NCBI RefSeq assembly: GCF_027409185.1
Contig: NC_084475.1
Location: 18,558,130-18,622,129, forward strand
Length of the DNA stretch: 64,000 nt
DNA from: Cynocephalus volans
Lineage: Eukaryota; Chordata; Mammalia; Dermoptera; Cynocephalidae
Reading direction: 5' to 3'
The notes beneath the pieces were generated by a model, which was given only the letters and a program-made list of their open reading frames with translations, had not been told where the DNA came from and ran no database searches. Below, piece after piece: positions 11,801-22,200 of this stretch. A program made the translations under genes and the position numbers. Position 1 is the first letter of the stretch; each line of letters begins with the position of its first letter.

Positions 11801-14800
11801 AGAGGTTGACCTCTCTGGGTGCAGGAGCCTGGCCACCGCCCCTGCATCCCAGGTCCCGTGGCAGGTCTGCCATGACAAGGCCTCTGATAGCTGAGGATGG
11901 ACAGACTTGAGTTCCTCAAGGCCACAGACCAGGCTCAAGCCCGAAGGCAGGGATGGGTCATCGGGTCCCTGGTCCACCTTGTACTTTGCCATTCCCCACT
12001 CCCAGCTCTGGTGTTTCCTCCAGGAACATCTGGATTGCATCATTCAACTTGTACCTTTACCACCACAGGACAAGGTCCCTGGGAGCCGAGCATAGGCCAC
12101 ACCTCAGCGTGCAACTTGAACTTGAGAGTAACTGCCTTTAAATTTCAGTGAGTCACTCAGCTGACAAAGTCCACTTCTGCTCTCCTACCACAGGCCAGAG
12201 ATACAGTGATAGGAGGATGACATGGTGCCTGTCCCCTTGAGTACAGAAGTTTAATCCAGAATGTCAGCCCTCCTGATCCATCTTCCAAACATCTCCATGC
12301 CTGTGTTCCAAACTACTCATAGCCAAATTTCATTTTCTTTTTACAGTCAAATATTCTGGGCAGAAAGAACCTAAACCCAGGAAATAGGTCTTTTGCTAGC
12401 ATTTTCTCTTTTCTTTTTTAGAAGTGAAATTCACATAACAAAAAATTAACCATTTGGAAGCGATAATTCAGGGCTGGCCAGTTAGCTTAGTTGGGTGGAG
12501 TGTGGTGCTGATAACACCAAGGTCCAGGGTTTTATCCAGTACTGGCCACCCCCAAAAAAACAAAAATAAAGTGATAATTCAGTAGCATTTAGTACCTCCA
12601 CGATGTCATGCAACCGCCACCTCTATCTATTTCTAAAACATTTTTATCACCCCAGACAGAAATCCCACACCTGTTAAGCAGTTTCTCACCATTTCCCCTG
12701 GCCCAGGTCCTACTAACCACAGAACTGCTTTCTGTCTCTGTGGATTTTACTGTTCTGGACATTTCACATAAATGGAGTTAGTTCAGATCCCCTTGCAGAC
12801 CAGCTGCCAAAAAAAAAAAAGAAAAAATGCACGTAAGTGGCATCAAACAGTAGCTGCCTTTTGTGTCTGACCTCTTCCACTCGGCGTAACTCTGACGAGG
12901 TGCTTCCAGGCTGCAGCGTGTGTCTGTACTGCATTCCTTGTTAAGGCTGAATAATATTTCTTGCATGGATCAGCCACGTCTTGTTTTTCCATTCATCTGC
13001 AGACAGAGATTTGGGCCGTTTCCTCCTTTTGGCTGCTGTGACTAGTGCCGACTAGAACATGCGTGCACATGTACCTGCTAGGGCCCTGTTTTCAGTTCTT
13101 TCCGTACATGTCTAGGAGCGGAATTGCCACGTCATGCAATCGTGCCTTATTTAACTTTTCAAGGAATTTGCCAAATCAGCATTTTCTTGGTGAACTTTCT
13201 TGAGTGCTTGGTGACTTTTTGTTTCTTTCTTTCTTCTCGAACTGTTTCACCTCCAAGAAGCCACCCCCGAGGTCTCCATTGCCTATGAAGTCCTGGAGGT
13301 TTTCCCCAAAGGCCGCCGCGTTCTCATAACATGCAGCTCACCCCGGGCAGCCCCTCCCGTCACCTACTCCCTCTGGGGGAGCCAGGACATCGAGGTGGCC
13401 AAGAAGGTGGTGAGGACCCGCAGCCCAGCCTCCTTCAGCATCAACGTCACACTCAAGTCCAGGCCAGACCTGCTCACCTACTCCTGCCAGGCAGCCTCCA
13501 CCTTGGGTGCCTCCGTGGCCAGTGCCAGGCTGCAGATGTACTGGGAGCTGTGGGCCAGTGAGTCGTGGGTCGTAGCGACAGGAGGCACGTGGGATGCAGA
13601 TAAGTGGGGAGCTCCTGGGGGTAGGATTGTAGGGCCTGGGGGACTGGGGTTAGAGAGGGCCAGGGCACGAGGGCAGGAACGAGGACAGGCTGCCCGCCTC
13701 AAGGCCACTTCCAGTGAGTGCCAGGGGGCCCGGTCATAGGGCATGCCCCATTCTGGCTATAGGCCCTCAGGGTACAATCTTCTGGCAGGGGCCTGAGGTC
13801 ATAGATGGAAAGCACCCGAGGGCTGAAGTTCCCAAGGCTGGGCCCTGACTTGTGGAGCTGGGACCTCAAGCTGATAAACTGGGCACTTTTTGCGTGATAT
13901 CTCCTTTGATCTCCAGGTTCTGGGTCTGTAGATGTAGAGATCAAAGCTCTTGGAGGTTGCCCCAGGCCGAGGGCTTGCAAGCAACAAAGGCTGATTTCAA
14001 ACCCCTCTCTGTTCAGTTCCAAACCATGAATTTTTCCCATTTCCATCTTGATCTTAACTCAGGTATCCTTCTCAGTGGGAGCCATGAGGTGTGGGAACCA
14101 GGAAGTGTTGCCTGCCTGTGGTGGGACAACGATCCCCCGCCATTCCTTGCCCCTCAACTAAGAACACGAGGAAACAGCCTAGGGCAGGAGAGCCCAGGGT
14201 CTGGAGCCCAGGAGGGCGAGGGTTAAAATCCCTACACTTACTGGCTGTGGGGTTTTGGACAAGTCACTCAACCTCTGGGCCTAAGTTGCTTCATCTGCAA
14301 AACAAAGAAAATAATAGGACCTACCCCAGGGGGTATAGAAAGAATGAAATGAAAGCTTTTAGTAGGTGTCAAGAAAAAAACAAGGGGTGGTGGTTGTTAC
14401 AAATCAGTAAGGATCTTTAGCCCTTCAGGCCCAAGGCCTGGGGAATTCTAAAATCTTAAATCTTTCAAGGGACAGTTCTTGTCCTGAAGGAGTTTGCTTT
14501 CCGATAAAAGAAACAAGACTGAAAGGAAATAATTAGGGTTGCCAGATGAATTTCGCATAGAACATACTTACACTAAAAAATTACTTATCTCTTATCTGAA
14601 ATTGAAATTTAACTGGGTGCCATGTATTTTTATTTGCTATTTTATTTTTATTTCGGCAACCCGAAATACACTACACACGAATAAAACCAAATGTGAAATT
14701 GTGTGGTACACACTGCAGGAAGGATAGAAGCAGATGCAAGGACGAAGGGGTACTCCAGAAGGCTGCCTGGAGAAGGTGGCAGTCACAGCTCAGCCTCCAG

Positions 14801-15576
14801 GCTCATGAGGCATTCTGTAATGAGGAGAACTTACGTGGGGGGAGTAGGGTTAAAATCTCCCAGCCACGAGCTGGCTGGTTAGCTCTGCCGGTTACAGCAC
14901 TGGCACGGTGTTGTAAAACCAAGGTCAAGGTTTCATTCAGATCCCCGAACTGGCCAGCCCCCCCAAAATAAAAAATTCTCCCAGCCATTCCTGTATTACC
15001 TTTTCCTACCCTGCCAGAGCCAGTGTCCCAGCTGCAGGCTGACTTCACCCTGCGGGACAGAGGGTCAGGCCCTAGGGCAGAGATGTCCTGCCAGGCGTCC
15101 TCGGGCAGTCCACCCATCACCTACAGCCTGGTCGGGAAGGATGGGCACGTCCACATGCAGCAGAGACCACCCCACGGGCAGCCTGCCAACTTCTCCTTCC
15201 CACTGACCCAGACGTCGGGCTGGTTCCAGTGCCAGGCTGAAAACAACGTCAATGTCCAGCTCAGCGCCCCCACACTGGTGCCCCCAGGTGAGAGGGCCCT
15301 TCCATTTCCAGAGTGGCAAGCTGGTACCTTGGGGCTGGGAGGGTGGATCTTGCTAGAGAGTCCAGGAGGGAGTTTGGTGGGAGGTGGAACAGCTCTGTAC
15401 AGCCCCTGCCAAGAGCAGGAAGGGCACCATGAAGCAACCCTGCCTAAAGGCCTGCCGCCTCTGCCTCCTGCACAGGGGAGCTGCCTCAGGGACCCATCTT
15501 CATGCTGGCTGGTAGCATCACCTCCATTGCAGCGATCGCCTCTGGGATACTGGGTGGGGCTGCGCAGATCAGGTAG
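5816..15576 (+). CDS. IL40: Interleukin-40 precursor (C17orf99 orthologue), five exons
   Basis: Exons: 5816-5852, 6271-6303, 13258-13557, 15018-15287 and 15476-15576, giving 246 aa (human 265). Residues 1-18 form a signal peptide. Exon 3 encodes one Ig-like domain (Cys49/Cys100, N-glycosylation site NVT at 86). Exon 4 encodes a second (Cys148/Cys195, site NFS at 181). The match to human IL-40 is clear in stretches such as ASSGSPPIT and RPDLLTY. Known role: a small secreted, B-cell-associated protein linked to IgA and germinal-centre biology. The last exon gives GELPQGP followed by a hydrophobic run (220-243) and ends in Arg-stop, so this form might be membrane- or GPI-anchored. The stop codon (15574-15576) overlaps a donor-like CAG|GTAGG, so further splicing is possible. 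The exon 3 acceptor is a tandem AAGAAG, which makes Glu24 optional. Exon 1-2 limits are less certain than exons 3-4. Confidence 0.88.
6696..7283 (-). mobile_element. ERV1-like solo LTR, second copy
   Basis: This minus-strand LTR is clearly related to the one at 3219-3864: the same order of segments, a TATA-like region and a poly(A) region near 6785. It starts TGCTGGAG on the minus strand. The low-coordinate end is less sharp and no target duplication was found. It sits in IL40 intron 2, antisense to the gene. It is an old fossil with many changes and no internal region. Confidence 0.6.
7995..8165. mobile_element. Old interspersed repeat (LINE-type, unnamed)
   Basis: 'Cattcattcattcaacaata' followed by 'caggcactgttccaggtgcc' and 'cttacattccagtggggctg' is the order of a common ancient mammalian LINE-derived repeat. 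A related piece lies near 47275-47465. The exact family is unsettled. Confidence 0.4.
9461..9890 (-). mobile_element. MLT1-type MaLR solo LTR
   Basis: 'Tgagtttcctggggctgccc', 'agtggcttaaaacaaca' and 'cacagttctggaagttga' mark a reverse-oriented MLT1 LTR, ending 'gaggacacaattcagtcct'. A GTGCGT-type simple repeat (9678-9708) lies inside. It is an old fossil in IL40 intron 2. Confidence 0.75.
10160..10269 (-). mobile_element. tRNA-Ile-like SINE, monomer
   Basis: A T-rich tail, then 'ccttggtgttacaaggctgt' and 'accgagctaaatggccagcc', is the reverse complement of the monomer SINE. Confidence 0.85.
10925..11148. mobile_element. MER20 hAT-Charlie element
   Basis: 'Gttctcagcctcaacaccat', 'ttctctgttgtggggggctg' and 'ttgtctccagacacaaagg' follow MER20 almost end to end (about 220 bp), ending in TTGAGAAATGC. 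It is one of three MER20 copies in the window. Confidence 0.75.
12471..12570 (+). mobile_element. tRNA-Ile-like SINE with target duplication
   Basis: A complete monomer flanked by GATAATTCAG-type direct repeats (12462-12471 and 12574-12583). It landed at the edge of an older L1 fragment. Confidence 0.9.
12573..13200 (-). mobile_element. L1M 3'-end fragment, reverse orientation
   Basis: 'Catgcaaccgccacctctat', 'ttctggacatttcacataaa', 'tgaataatatttcttgcatg' and 'gagcggaattgccacgtcat' track the reverse complement of old L1 3' regions. A short SINE (12781-12830) interrupts it. It ends only about 60 bp before IL40 exon 3. Confidence 0.7.
12781..12830 (+). mobile_element. 5'-truncated tRNA-like SINE inside L1M
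   Basis: Only the 3' part (TTCAGATCCCC..., CCAGCTGCC) and an A tail remain, nested in the L1 fragment. Confidence 0.7.
14225..14400 (+). mobile_element. MIR SINE
   Basis: 'Tactggctgtggggttttgg', 'acaagtcactcaacctctgg' and 'cttcatctgcaaaacaaaga' are the MIR core and 3' region in order. Confidence 0.8.
14531..14712. mobile_element. Palindromic MITE-like DNA element
   Basis: The element begins 'gggttgccagatgaatttc' and its right half mirrors this ('atttcggcaaccc'). The middle holds 'ctgaaattgaaatttaactg'. A relative is at 62545-62702. Confidence 0.5.
14868..14973 (+). mobile_element. tRNA-Ile-like SINE close to IL40 exon 4
   Basis: A monomer SINE flanked by TCTCCCAGCCA direct repeats (about 14856-14866 and 14977-14987). 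Its A tail ends about 45 bp before the exon 4 acceptor, so it sits next to the branch-point zone. Confidence 0.88.
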
Positions 15577-16185
15577 GAAATGGGTGCTGGATGCTGGGGA
15601 GGAGCCAGAGTTGCTGGTGGCTGGTGTGGACCAACCTGTCTGGGGAGCAGCGGGCAGTGAGCTTGTAGGACAAGGCTGCCATCAGGGCAAAGAAAAGGTC
15701 ATACTGCGTATGCACAACTTGAAGATGTTTATGATGGGCCTACCATGTGCCAAGTGCCTGCTGAGGCTTGTGCCTTTGTGACTTTAATTGACCCATGCTC
15801 CCAGCTGCCCTGCAATGGAGACAGCTGACCTCTGGGTGGGGCCTCTCCTATGTTCCCTATGGGATCTGAGAAGGGATGCTGGACAATGCCTCCCAGGGAC
15901 CAGGGTGAGCCAGGAACTCCTGCCCTCCAAGGGAACCACATAGGTCAGTCTTTCCCAGGTGGCAACAGAAGGCAGAGGCTGAGCCTTCTGAGGGACTCTC
16001 TCCAAGGCCATTGCTTCACTGACATGTAAAGTGACCAGGGCCTTTGTGTTGTCCAGCCCCAGACACTTCAGGCTTCTGCAGGCTCCCCCTGTCTGGCCTC
16101 CTGGAATTTCTCACCTACCTTGGTTTTAAAGGCACCGCTGTGTCCTGGTTCTCCTCTCCTCCCCTCCCCTCTGTGGCCAGCCCCT

Positions 16186-16292
16186 TCAGTTTTTATTTTT
16201 TTAGGCAGCTGGCTGGTACAGGAGTCCAAACCCATGACCTTGGGGTTGGTTATAAGGCTGTACTCTAACCAACTGAGCTAACTGGCCAGCCC
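16186..16292 (-). mobile_element. tRNA-Ile-like SINE, monomer
   Basis: T-rich tail, 'ggcagctggctggtacagg' and 'actgagctaactggccagcc'. CCCCTTCA repeats flank it. Confidence 0.88.
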
Positions 16293-16329
16293 CTTCAATG
16301 GTCTGTGACACTCTCCTTGTCTCACCTCT

Positions 16330-16425
16330 TGGTCCCTTCAGACTCATGGGTGAGCTATTTCACCTCTTTGAGCCTCAGTTTCCCCTTCTGTAAAGTGGGG
16401 AACAGTGACCTGGCTCCCACTCACC
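16330..16425 (+). mobile_element. MIR SINE fragment
   Basis: 'Ctttgagcctcagtttcccc' and 'ttctgtaaagtggggaac' are typical of the MIR 3' half. Confidence 0.6.
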
Positions 16426-16789
16426 ACGTGACCAGGAGCCAGGGCTTGCCTTCTTGGTGATTCAGCACCCCCTCATTTAGTGGGGTGAGTAGGCCCCACG
16501 CCTCCCCTCCTGTGGGGCTCCGATGCACTGGGCACCATAAAATCCCCAGTGACCTCGGGAGGGGGTGGCTGAGAGGTAAGCTTGCCTGACCCGGAGTCTC
16601 AACTCCTTTGTCATCAAGGTTGTGACCAGAAGACACCAGCTTGGCAGAATGCCCCCAGGAGAGCCCCACTCCTGGCCTTGCTGCCCTGCAGAAAGACCCA
16701 CCTTTTGAATGAAGAAAAGCCTGTGGGAGGCAATGGGGAGGTGTAGGTCAGAGGTTACAAAGAAGCAGACACGTGGATGAACACGTCCA

Positions 16790-17031
16790 GGGATCTAATG
16801 TGCAGCCTGAGGACTGCTGGCAGTACGAGTGTACTGTATTTGGGATTCATACTAAATGAGTACGTTTTAGCTGCTCTTTCCACAAAGACAAAAAGTGGAA
16901 AATGTGTGAGATAATGAACATGCTAATTTGCTTCACTGTAGTAACCTTTTTACTATTTATATGTATCCCATAATGTCATGTTGTATTCCTTAAATATACA
17001 TAATAAAATTTATTTTTAAAAAAGAAAAGCC
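16790..17031 (+). mobile_element. L1M 3' end
   Basis: 'Gagataatgaacatgctaat', 'tatgtatcccataatgtcat' and 'ccttaaatatacataataaa' form the terminal part of old L1 3' UTRs. The AATAAA here belongs to the repeat. Confidence 0.6.
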
Positions 17032-17879
17032 TTGACAGCAGGGATTCTTGGAGCCCTGGTGGCCTTCAGCACACATGGTGTTTGTTTGAGGATTTTCCGA
17101 GGTCGATAGAAAGGATGGGGCTCTGTGAGGGGCCCCTGTCCCCACCTGCCAGCTGCCCATCACCATCCATCCAGGTGAGGGCAGAGGCCAGACTGTGACA
17201 AGGCCCTCCCCCTCCCCCACACCTGCTCCCCTTTTCCCTGGAGTTGCACCCCATCTTCCGGTGGCCCAGTCCTCTGGCTCATCTCACATTGTCCAGCTCA
17301 CCTGGGCAGACTCTGAGCCCCACCTGGCGCACAGGCCCTCATGAACCCTTACCTGCAACTAGCAAAGGGTTTCTGGAATTCCTCCGTGCCGGTCAGCCTG
17401 TGGCTCCTGGAGACCCACCTCTGTATGCACGACCCCTGCTCTCCCCGCGCCCCCCACGCGCAGAGCCTAGCGCTAGCCTTCCCTGTTCCAGATGCTCTTT
17501 TTGAGTGTGGGGGTTAGTACTGGATTAAACTCCGGCCCCTGCCTGTGGCCCTGGGCACTTTGTTTCTGTTTGCACACCATTTGGTATCTGGAAGTGTGAA
17601 GCCACAGGGCCCTTCACAGCCTTAGGACTCGGCCCAGCCCAGGAAGAAGTGTGGGTGGTCCTCAACCCTACACCAGGCTTAGCTCCAGAGAGGAGGAAAG
17701 ACTGACAGGCCAGGCAGGGAGGAGGCTGCAGGCTGTGGCCTGGGCTTTTGAGTGGGATGGGGGATGGAGGGGGTCCCGGGCAGGTGGGGTCCAGAACTGG
17801 CGTCTGGTCGGCTTCCTGGAGGAGGAGACGGGAGGGCAGGGGCAGAGACGGAGGGGGACTCTCTGACCCCGTCTGGTCG

Positions 17880-18126
17880 TGCAGCGGGCCAGCTAGCAGG
17901 GGACAAGCCCCGGCCCAGGGGTTGGAGCGGACGGTGAGCACGCCGCTCCCGGACCCCTCCGCGCCCCAGCATGGCAGGCCCGGGCCGCGCGCCGCTCGCG
18001 GGGGCCGCACTTTGCCCTCGGTCCCTGGAGGCCGCTGGCCACGCCCCCCGGGGGCGGGGCGCGCGGGGCGGGGCGCGGAGCCGCCCGGCTGGTTTCTCGG
18101 CGTTCCGCGGCGGCGGCGACGGCGAC
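17880..18126 (+). promoter_or_regulatory. SYNGR2 CpG-island promoter and 5' UTR
   Basis: GC- and CpG-rich DNA with several GGGCGG/CCCGCC boxes (18045-18080) and no TATA box leads into the SYNGR2 start codon. The island continues through exon 1 into intron 1 to about 18560. The transcription start was not fixed. Confidence 0.7.
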
Positions 18127-21100
18127 ATGGAGAGCGGGGCCTATGGTGCGGCCAAGGCGGGCGGCTCCTTCGACCTGCGGCGCTTCCTGACGCAGCCGCA
18201 GGTGGTGACGCGCGCCGCGTGCTTGGTGAGCCCCCGGGGGAGCGGGCCGGACCGCCGCGGGACCCCACTCCGCCGCCGGGCCCGGCGGGGGCTGCGAGCG
18301 CGACAGGTGGCGGCGGAGTGGGGCCGGCGTCCTGCGTCCCGGGCCCCGCCACCGCCCCTCCACACCCCGAGTCCCGCTGTCTCCTCCTGGTCCCGCGTCG
18401 CCCCTCTCCGTGCCCCGGACCCTGCCGCCTCCCACCCCCGTCGGGGCCCGGGCCCCGCCGCCCTGGCGCGGGGAGTAGGCCTGCAGCCCTGCTGGCACAG
18501 GAGGAGGAGCTTGGGGCAGCTCCAGGACAGGTGGCCGGCGCGCCGCGACTCCCCGTTTGGGGATTCACCAGGAAGGGGCTTTCCAAAGCCACGTGAGGCG
18601 CGGGGACCTGGGGGTAGGAGGGGCGACTTGGGCCTTGAAACAGGGTCTTCTTCCCACTCAAGAGCAGGCCACGGGTCTGCTTCCTTTCCCAAGATCCAGA
18701 GACCCCGGGATGTACGCCCACCCCATAAGCTGGGCAAGTCCTCCAGCACGGGGTTGGGGGGCGCGGTACAGCCAGTGCTGAAGCTGGAGAAGGCGTTAGC
18801 AGAGTGGGCTGGCGGCGGGTGGGCCTGCTGTGCTCAGACTATGCCTGCCTGGGTCTGGAGCTTTCTGAGGTGTTCCTGTGGCACCCCCGCCCCCTCCCAG
18901 CCTGACTGTGGGGTCTGACCATCGCTATCCTGGACTGTGCCCAAGGCACAGATGCCCTGTGGGTCGGGATGGCAGTGCCAGGAGTCTGGGACAAGCACAC
19001 TGCTCCCAGCATCCCAGAGTTCCGGCTCCATCTCCAGATGGGGGTAGGGCTCGTGACTGCCAGCTCCAGAGCCCTGTTGAGAGCTCCCTCGGAGGGCAGG
19101 ACCTCACAGGGGAGAGACCGGGGTCCACAGCCCTTCCTGCATCTGCTGGGGTGGGGGTGGGGGGCATGGGCGGTGGCCTCGAGGTTTGGGGAAGAGACAA
19201 GGTGACATGGGCTGGAGATCCTCTGGGAAGTTCCAGCTGGTGGAGCCCCCACCCCCACCCAGGTCTTCCAGGGGTCTGAATGCAGAGCCAGTCAGACCAC
19301 CTAGAGCGCCTGGTGAAGGCAGGATCCACTGTGGGTGGGAGACAGACAGGGGCTCTGGGAGGGGAGGGACCAGCATGCCAAAGAAACCAAAAGTCCTTGT
19401 AGGAAGAAAGCTGGCGAAACTGGGGAGTCCAGGCTGGACCAGGGAAGAGTTGAGGGGGTTGAGGGCTACTGTGAGGAGGGGCTCTGAGAGGTGCGGGCCC
19501 TGGGGGCCCCAGCCTGGTTTTCCCGAGAGGCAGAGAATCCCCTTGACTGGGGTGTTCAGGCAAAGATTGGTAGCTATACAGGTGAATCGGGCATAAGGTG
19601 ACAGGGTGGGGGTAGGGGGTTTGCCCTTCATACCCATCGTGCACCTAAACATGAGCCCTGCAGGCAAGCAGCTGGGACAGGGCAGTCCCCTCCCAGGAGA
19701 TCCTCATACTGTCCCTGCCCCTCCTCAGTCCAGGAATCTCCGGGGCAGTCCTCCTTACGATGGGAGATTGTGATCTGGTGCCAGGGGGACAATGCCGCAG
19801 GAAGTACTTTGCCCCTCTGGTCACTCCGGCATGTTCAGAGGGGACTACTTGCCAGCCTCCAAAAGGGCACAGTTAGGGCCGGCCCATGGCTCACTCGGGA
19901 GAGTGCGGTGCTGATAACACCAAGGCCCCGGGTTCGGATCCCATATAGGGATGGCCGGTTTGCTCACTGGCTGAGCATGGTGCTGACAACACCAAGTCAA
20001 GGGTTAAGATCCCCTTACTGGTCATCTTTTTAAAAAAAAAACAAAAAAACAAAAGGGCACGGTTGTAGTGGGAGAGGCCAGTGTCCTAACACCCTGCTAG
20101 GGCCCCCATCTGAGTCTCCGGAGGGGTTCCCTACTGTAAGTGCCCCCAGGGGGGTCTGTCCAGCGGCCACCCAGCCCTACCAGGTCCTCCTGTCCCCCTC
20201 AGGTCTTCGCCTTGATCGTGTTCTCTTGCATCTTGGGTGAGGGCTACAGCAATACCCACGAGTCTAAACAGATGTACTGTGTATTCAACCACAACGAGGA
20301 CGCCTGCCGCTACGGCAGCTCCATCGGGGTGCTGGCCTTCCTGGCCTCAGCCTTCTTCTTGGTGGTCGACGCACATTTCTCCCAGATCAGCAATGCCACT
20401 GACCGCAAGCACCTGGTCATTGGAGACCTGCTCCTCTCAGGTATCTATCTACCTGTGGCTCCTCCATTTGATCTTGGGAGGTAGCTCTTGGGTCCCTTGG
20501 GAGGGAAAGACACGGAGCAGCTCAGGTCCCCAGCCCCACTTGAGCAGGCCTTGCTTATGTCCTTTTTATTCCCTGGGCTGGCACATAAGGATTTCTGCTG
20601 AGACCCCCTGGTGTTGGGACGTGACTGCTGGGCTAAGGAAGCAGGCGTCCCGGAGATGGAATCCCAAGAGATGGCATCCCAGCGAGACCATCCACTCAGT
20701 CCTCTCCTCCAGCTTCTGCAGCTTCCAAGTCCTGGAGACTCCTGGGAGATCCCTGCCTTAGGGCCTACCTTCCCCTTCTGGACCCCACCCTGCAGGCCCC
20801 TGGAAAGCCCCTGCCCCTCCATGGAGGTGACCCTCCCTACCCTGTCTCCTCCCCAGCTCTCTGGGCCTTCCTGTGGTTTGTTGGTTTCTGCTTCCTTACC
20901 AACCAGTGGGCGGCCACCAACCCGGAAGATGTGCTGGTGGGAGCCGACTCTGCCCGGGCAGCCATCACCTTCAGCTTCTTTTCCATCTTCTCCTGGGTAG
21001 GCGGGCCAGGGGTGGGCAGGTCCGTGGTGTCTTTGGTGAAGGGTGGTGGAGGGTTGAGGTCCCCTCTCCCACCTGCCCCCCCTCTGTCCCACCCCACCCA

Positions 21101-21318
21101 AACCTCGGGTCTCCCTGCAGGGTGCGCTGGCCTTCCTGGCCTACCAGCGCTACAAGGCCGGAGTGGACGACTTCATCCAGAATTATGTCGACCCCACCCC
21201 AGACCCCAACACAGCCTATGCCTCCTACCCAGGCGCATCTGTGGACAACTACCAACAGCCGCCCTTCACCCAGAATGCCGAGACCACCGAAGGCTACCAG
21301 CCACCCCCTGTGTACTGA
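18127..21318 (+). CDS. SYNGR2: Synaptogyrin-2, four exons
   Basis: Exons: 18127-18225, 20203-20440, 20857-20996 and 21121-21318, joined in phase to 224 aa, the same length as human. All introns are GT-AG. The protein is a MARVEL-type tetraspan of synaptic-like microvesicles and other vesicles, widely expressed outside neurons. The sequence shows an N-terminal cytoplasmic MESGAYGAAKAGG and four hydrophobic segments: around residues 30-48 (exon 1/2 join), 73-90 (LAFLASAFFLVV), 113-130 (LWAFLWFVGFCFL) and 147-168 (ITFSFFSIFSWGALAFL). A Tyr/Pro-rich cytoplasmic tail ends PPPVY. The luminal loop carries NATDRK. The start follows the CpG island and matches human exactly. Differences from human are conservative (for example VTRAAC for VARAVC). 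It ends upstream of convergent TK1. Confidence 0.97.
19876..20050 (+). mobile_element. Dimeric tRNA-like SINE with target duplication
   Basis: The first unit starts GGGCCGGCCCATGGCTCAC and the second starts GGATGGCCGGTTTGCTCAC. It ends TCATCTTTTT plus an A tail. AAAAGGGCACRGTT repeats flank it (19861-19874 and 20051-20064). It lies in SYNGR2 intron 1. Confidence 0.92.
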
Positions 21319-22200
21319 GTGACACCAGGGGTAGGAAAGGGGCAGGGAGGGTGCCCTGCGGCCCTCTGCTCCACCCCGGACTTTTCCCACGAGGCTTGCC
21401 TCCTGGAGCCACCAGCTGCTGTCCTCTGCTTGGTGCCTGTCACAGCTGATGCAGCATGGAGAGCCCCTTGCCCTCCCTCACCCTGGCTGCAGCCACCCCC
21501 GAAGTGCCTGTGCCTAAAGGGGCTTGCCAGTCACCACTCACTCCTCAAGGGCATTTTTTAGAAAAGGGTTTTTAGCTAGACGAGTTTTCTCATTGCTTTT
21601 AATGATCCCCAGCCCCACTTGGAGTAGCTAAAAGTAGGAAGGTCCCCGACGTGCTGTTTTGACAAGTGCCTTAGCTTCTCCTGCTGCCCCAAGGGGCCGA
21701 GCCCTGGTCAGGTGGTGGTAGCTGCTTACTTAGGGTCTCTGCCAAAGACGGAGGATGGAGGCCTTACACCTGTCCCTTGTGTGCTGGTGCTGGGCTCAGG
21801 CTCCCTGCCTCCTCACTCAGGTTTGTTCTGCCCCTGCCCTGCCTTGGGCCAGGCCCTGTGCTCACTGCTGTGTGGTTTGGGGGCATCACCCCATGCCAAT
21901 TGCCTCTGGGCTGCCTTCCTGACAGCCATGGGGGTGGGACTGGTGCCCACCTGCAGGGATGGGACCACACTTGTTTATCCTGCCCCCTGGCAGCAGGGAG
22001 GGGCTTTGCCTGACGACAACACCCAGCTTTATGTAAATATTCTGCCACTGTTAGTTATGATGTGTGGGGAGGGGCAGGGCGTCCCTATAGCCCCCCAACC
22101 GTTTGAATGTATTAAAAAGCCTTGGGGGGAGATGCCTGTGCCCTCAGGTCCTATTAGACTGGCCTGGAGACAGAATAAATGTTTTTCTCATTCACCGTGT
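21319..22200 (+). other. SYNGR2: SYNGR2 3' UTR with poly(A) signal
   Basis: Non-coding sequence follows the stop codon. A canonical AATAAA at 22174-22179, followed by a GT-rich stretch (GTGTTCGCTGTC), makes cleavage near 22195-22205 likely. The roughly 0.88-kb length suits SYNGR2 mRNAs. Confidence 0.75.

Larger units (their letters stand above)
15577..18126. other. IL40-SYNGR2 intergenic region
   Basis: The stretch carries IL40 3' sequence, one SINE, MIR and L1M fragments and, from about 17880, the CpG-rich SYNGR2 promoter. No extra exon with recognisable homology was found. Confidence 0.6.

Noticed and set aside
15289-15781. Continuous 252-residue frame running past IL40 exon 4
   Set aside because: It continues through a good donor (AG|GTGAGA) into intron sequence in a frame different from the conserved final exon.
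16985-17015. AATAAA as an IL40 poly(A) site
   Set aside because: It is part of an old L1 3' end, and no transcript evidence links it to IL40.
17525-18721. A 398-residue open frame on the minus strand across the SYNGR2 promoter and exon 1
   Set aside because: It is Pro/Gly/Arg-rich, as any frame through a CpG island tends to be, has no recognisable domain, and lies antisense to a clear conserved exon.
17748-18918. Plus-strand open frames of about 280 and 315 residues through SYNGR2 exon 1 and intron 1
   Set aside because: They read through the exon 1 donor or in other frames; the GC-rich composition explains their length.
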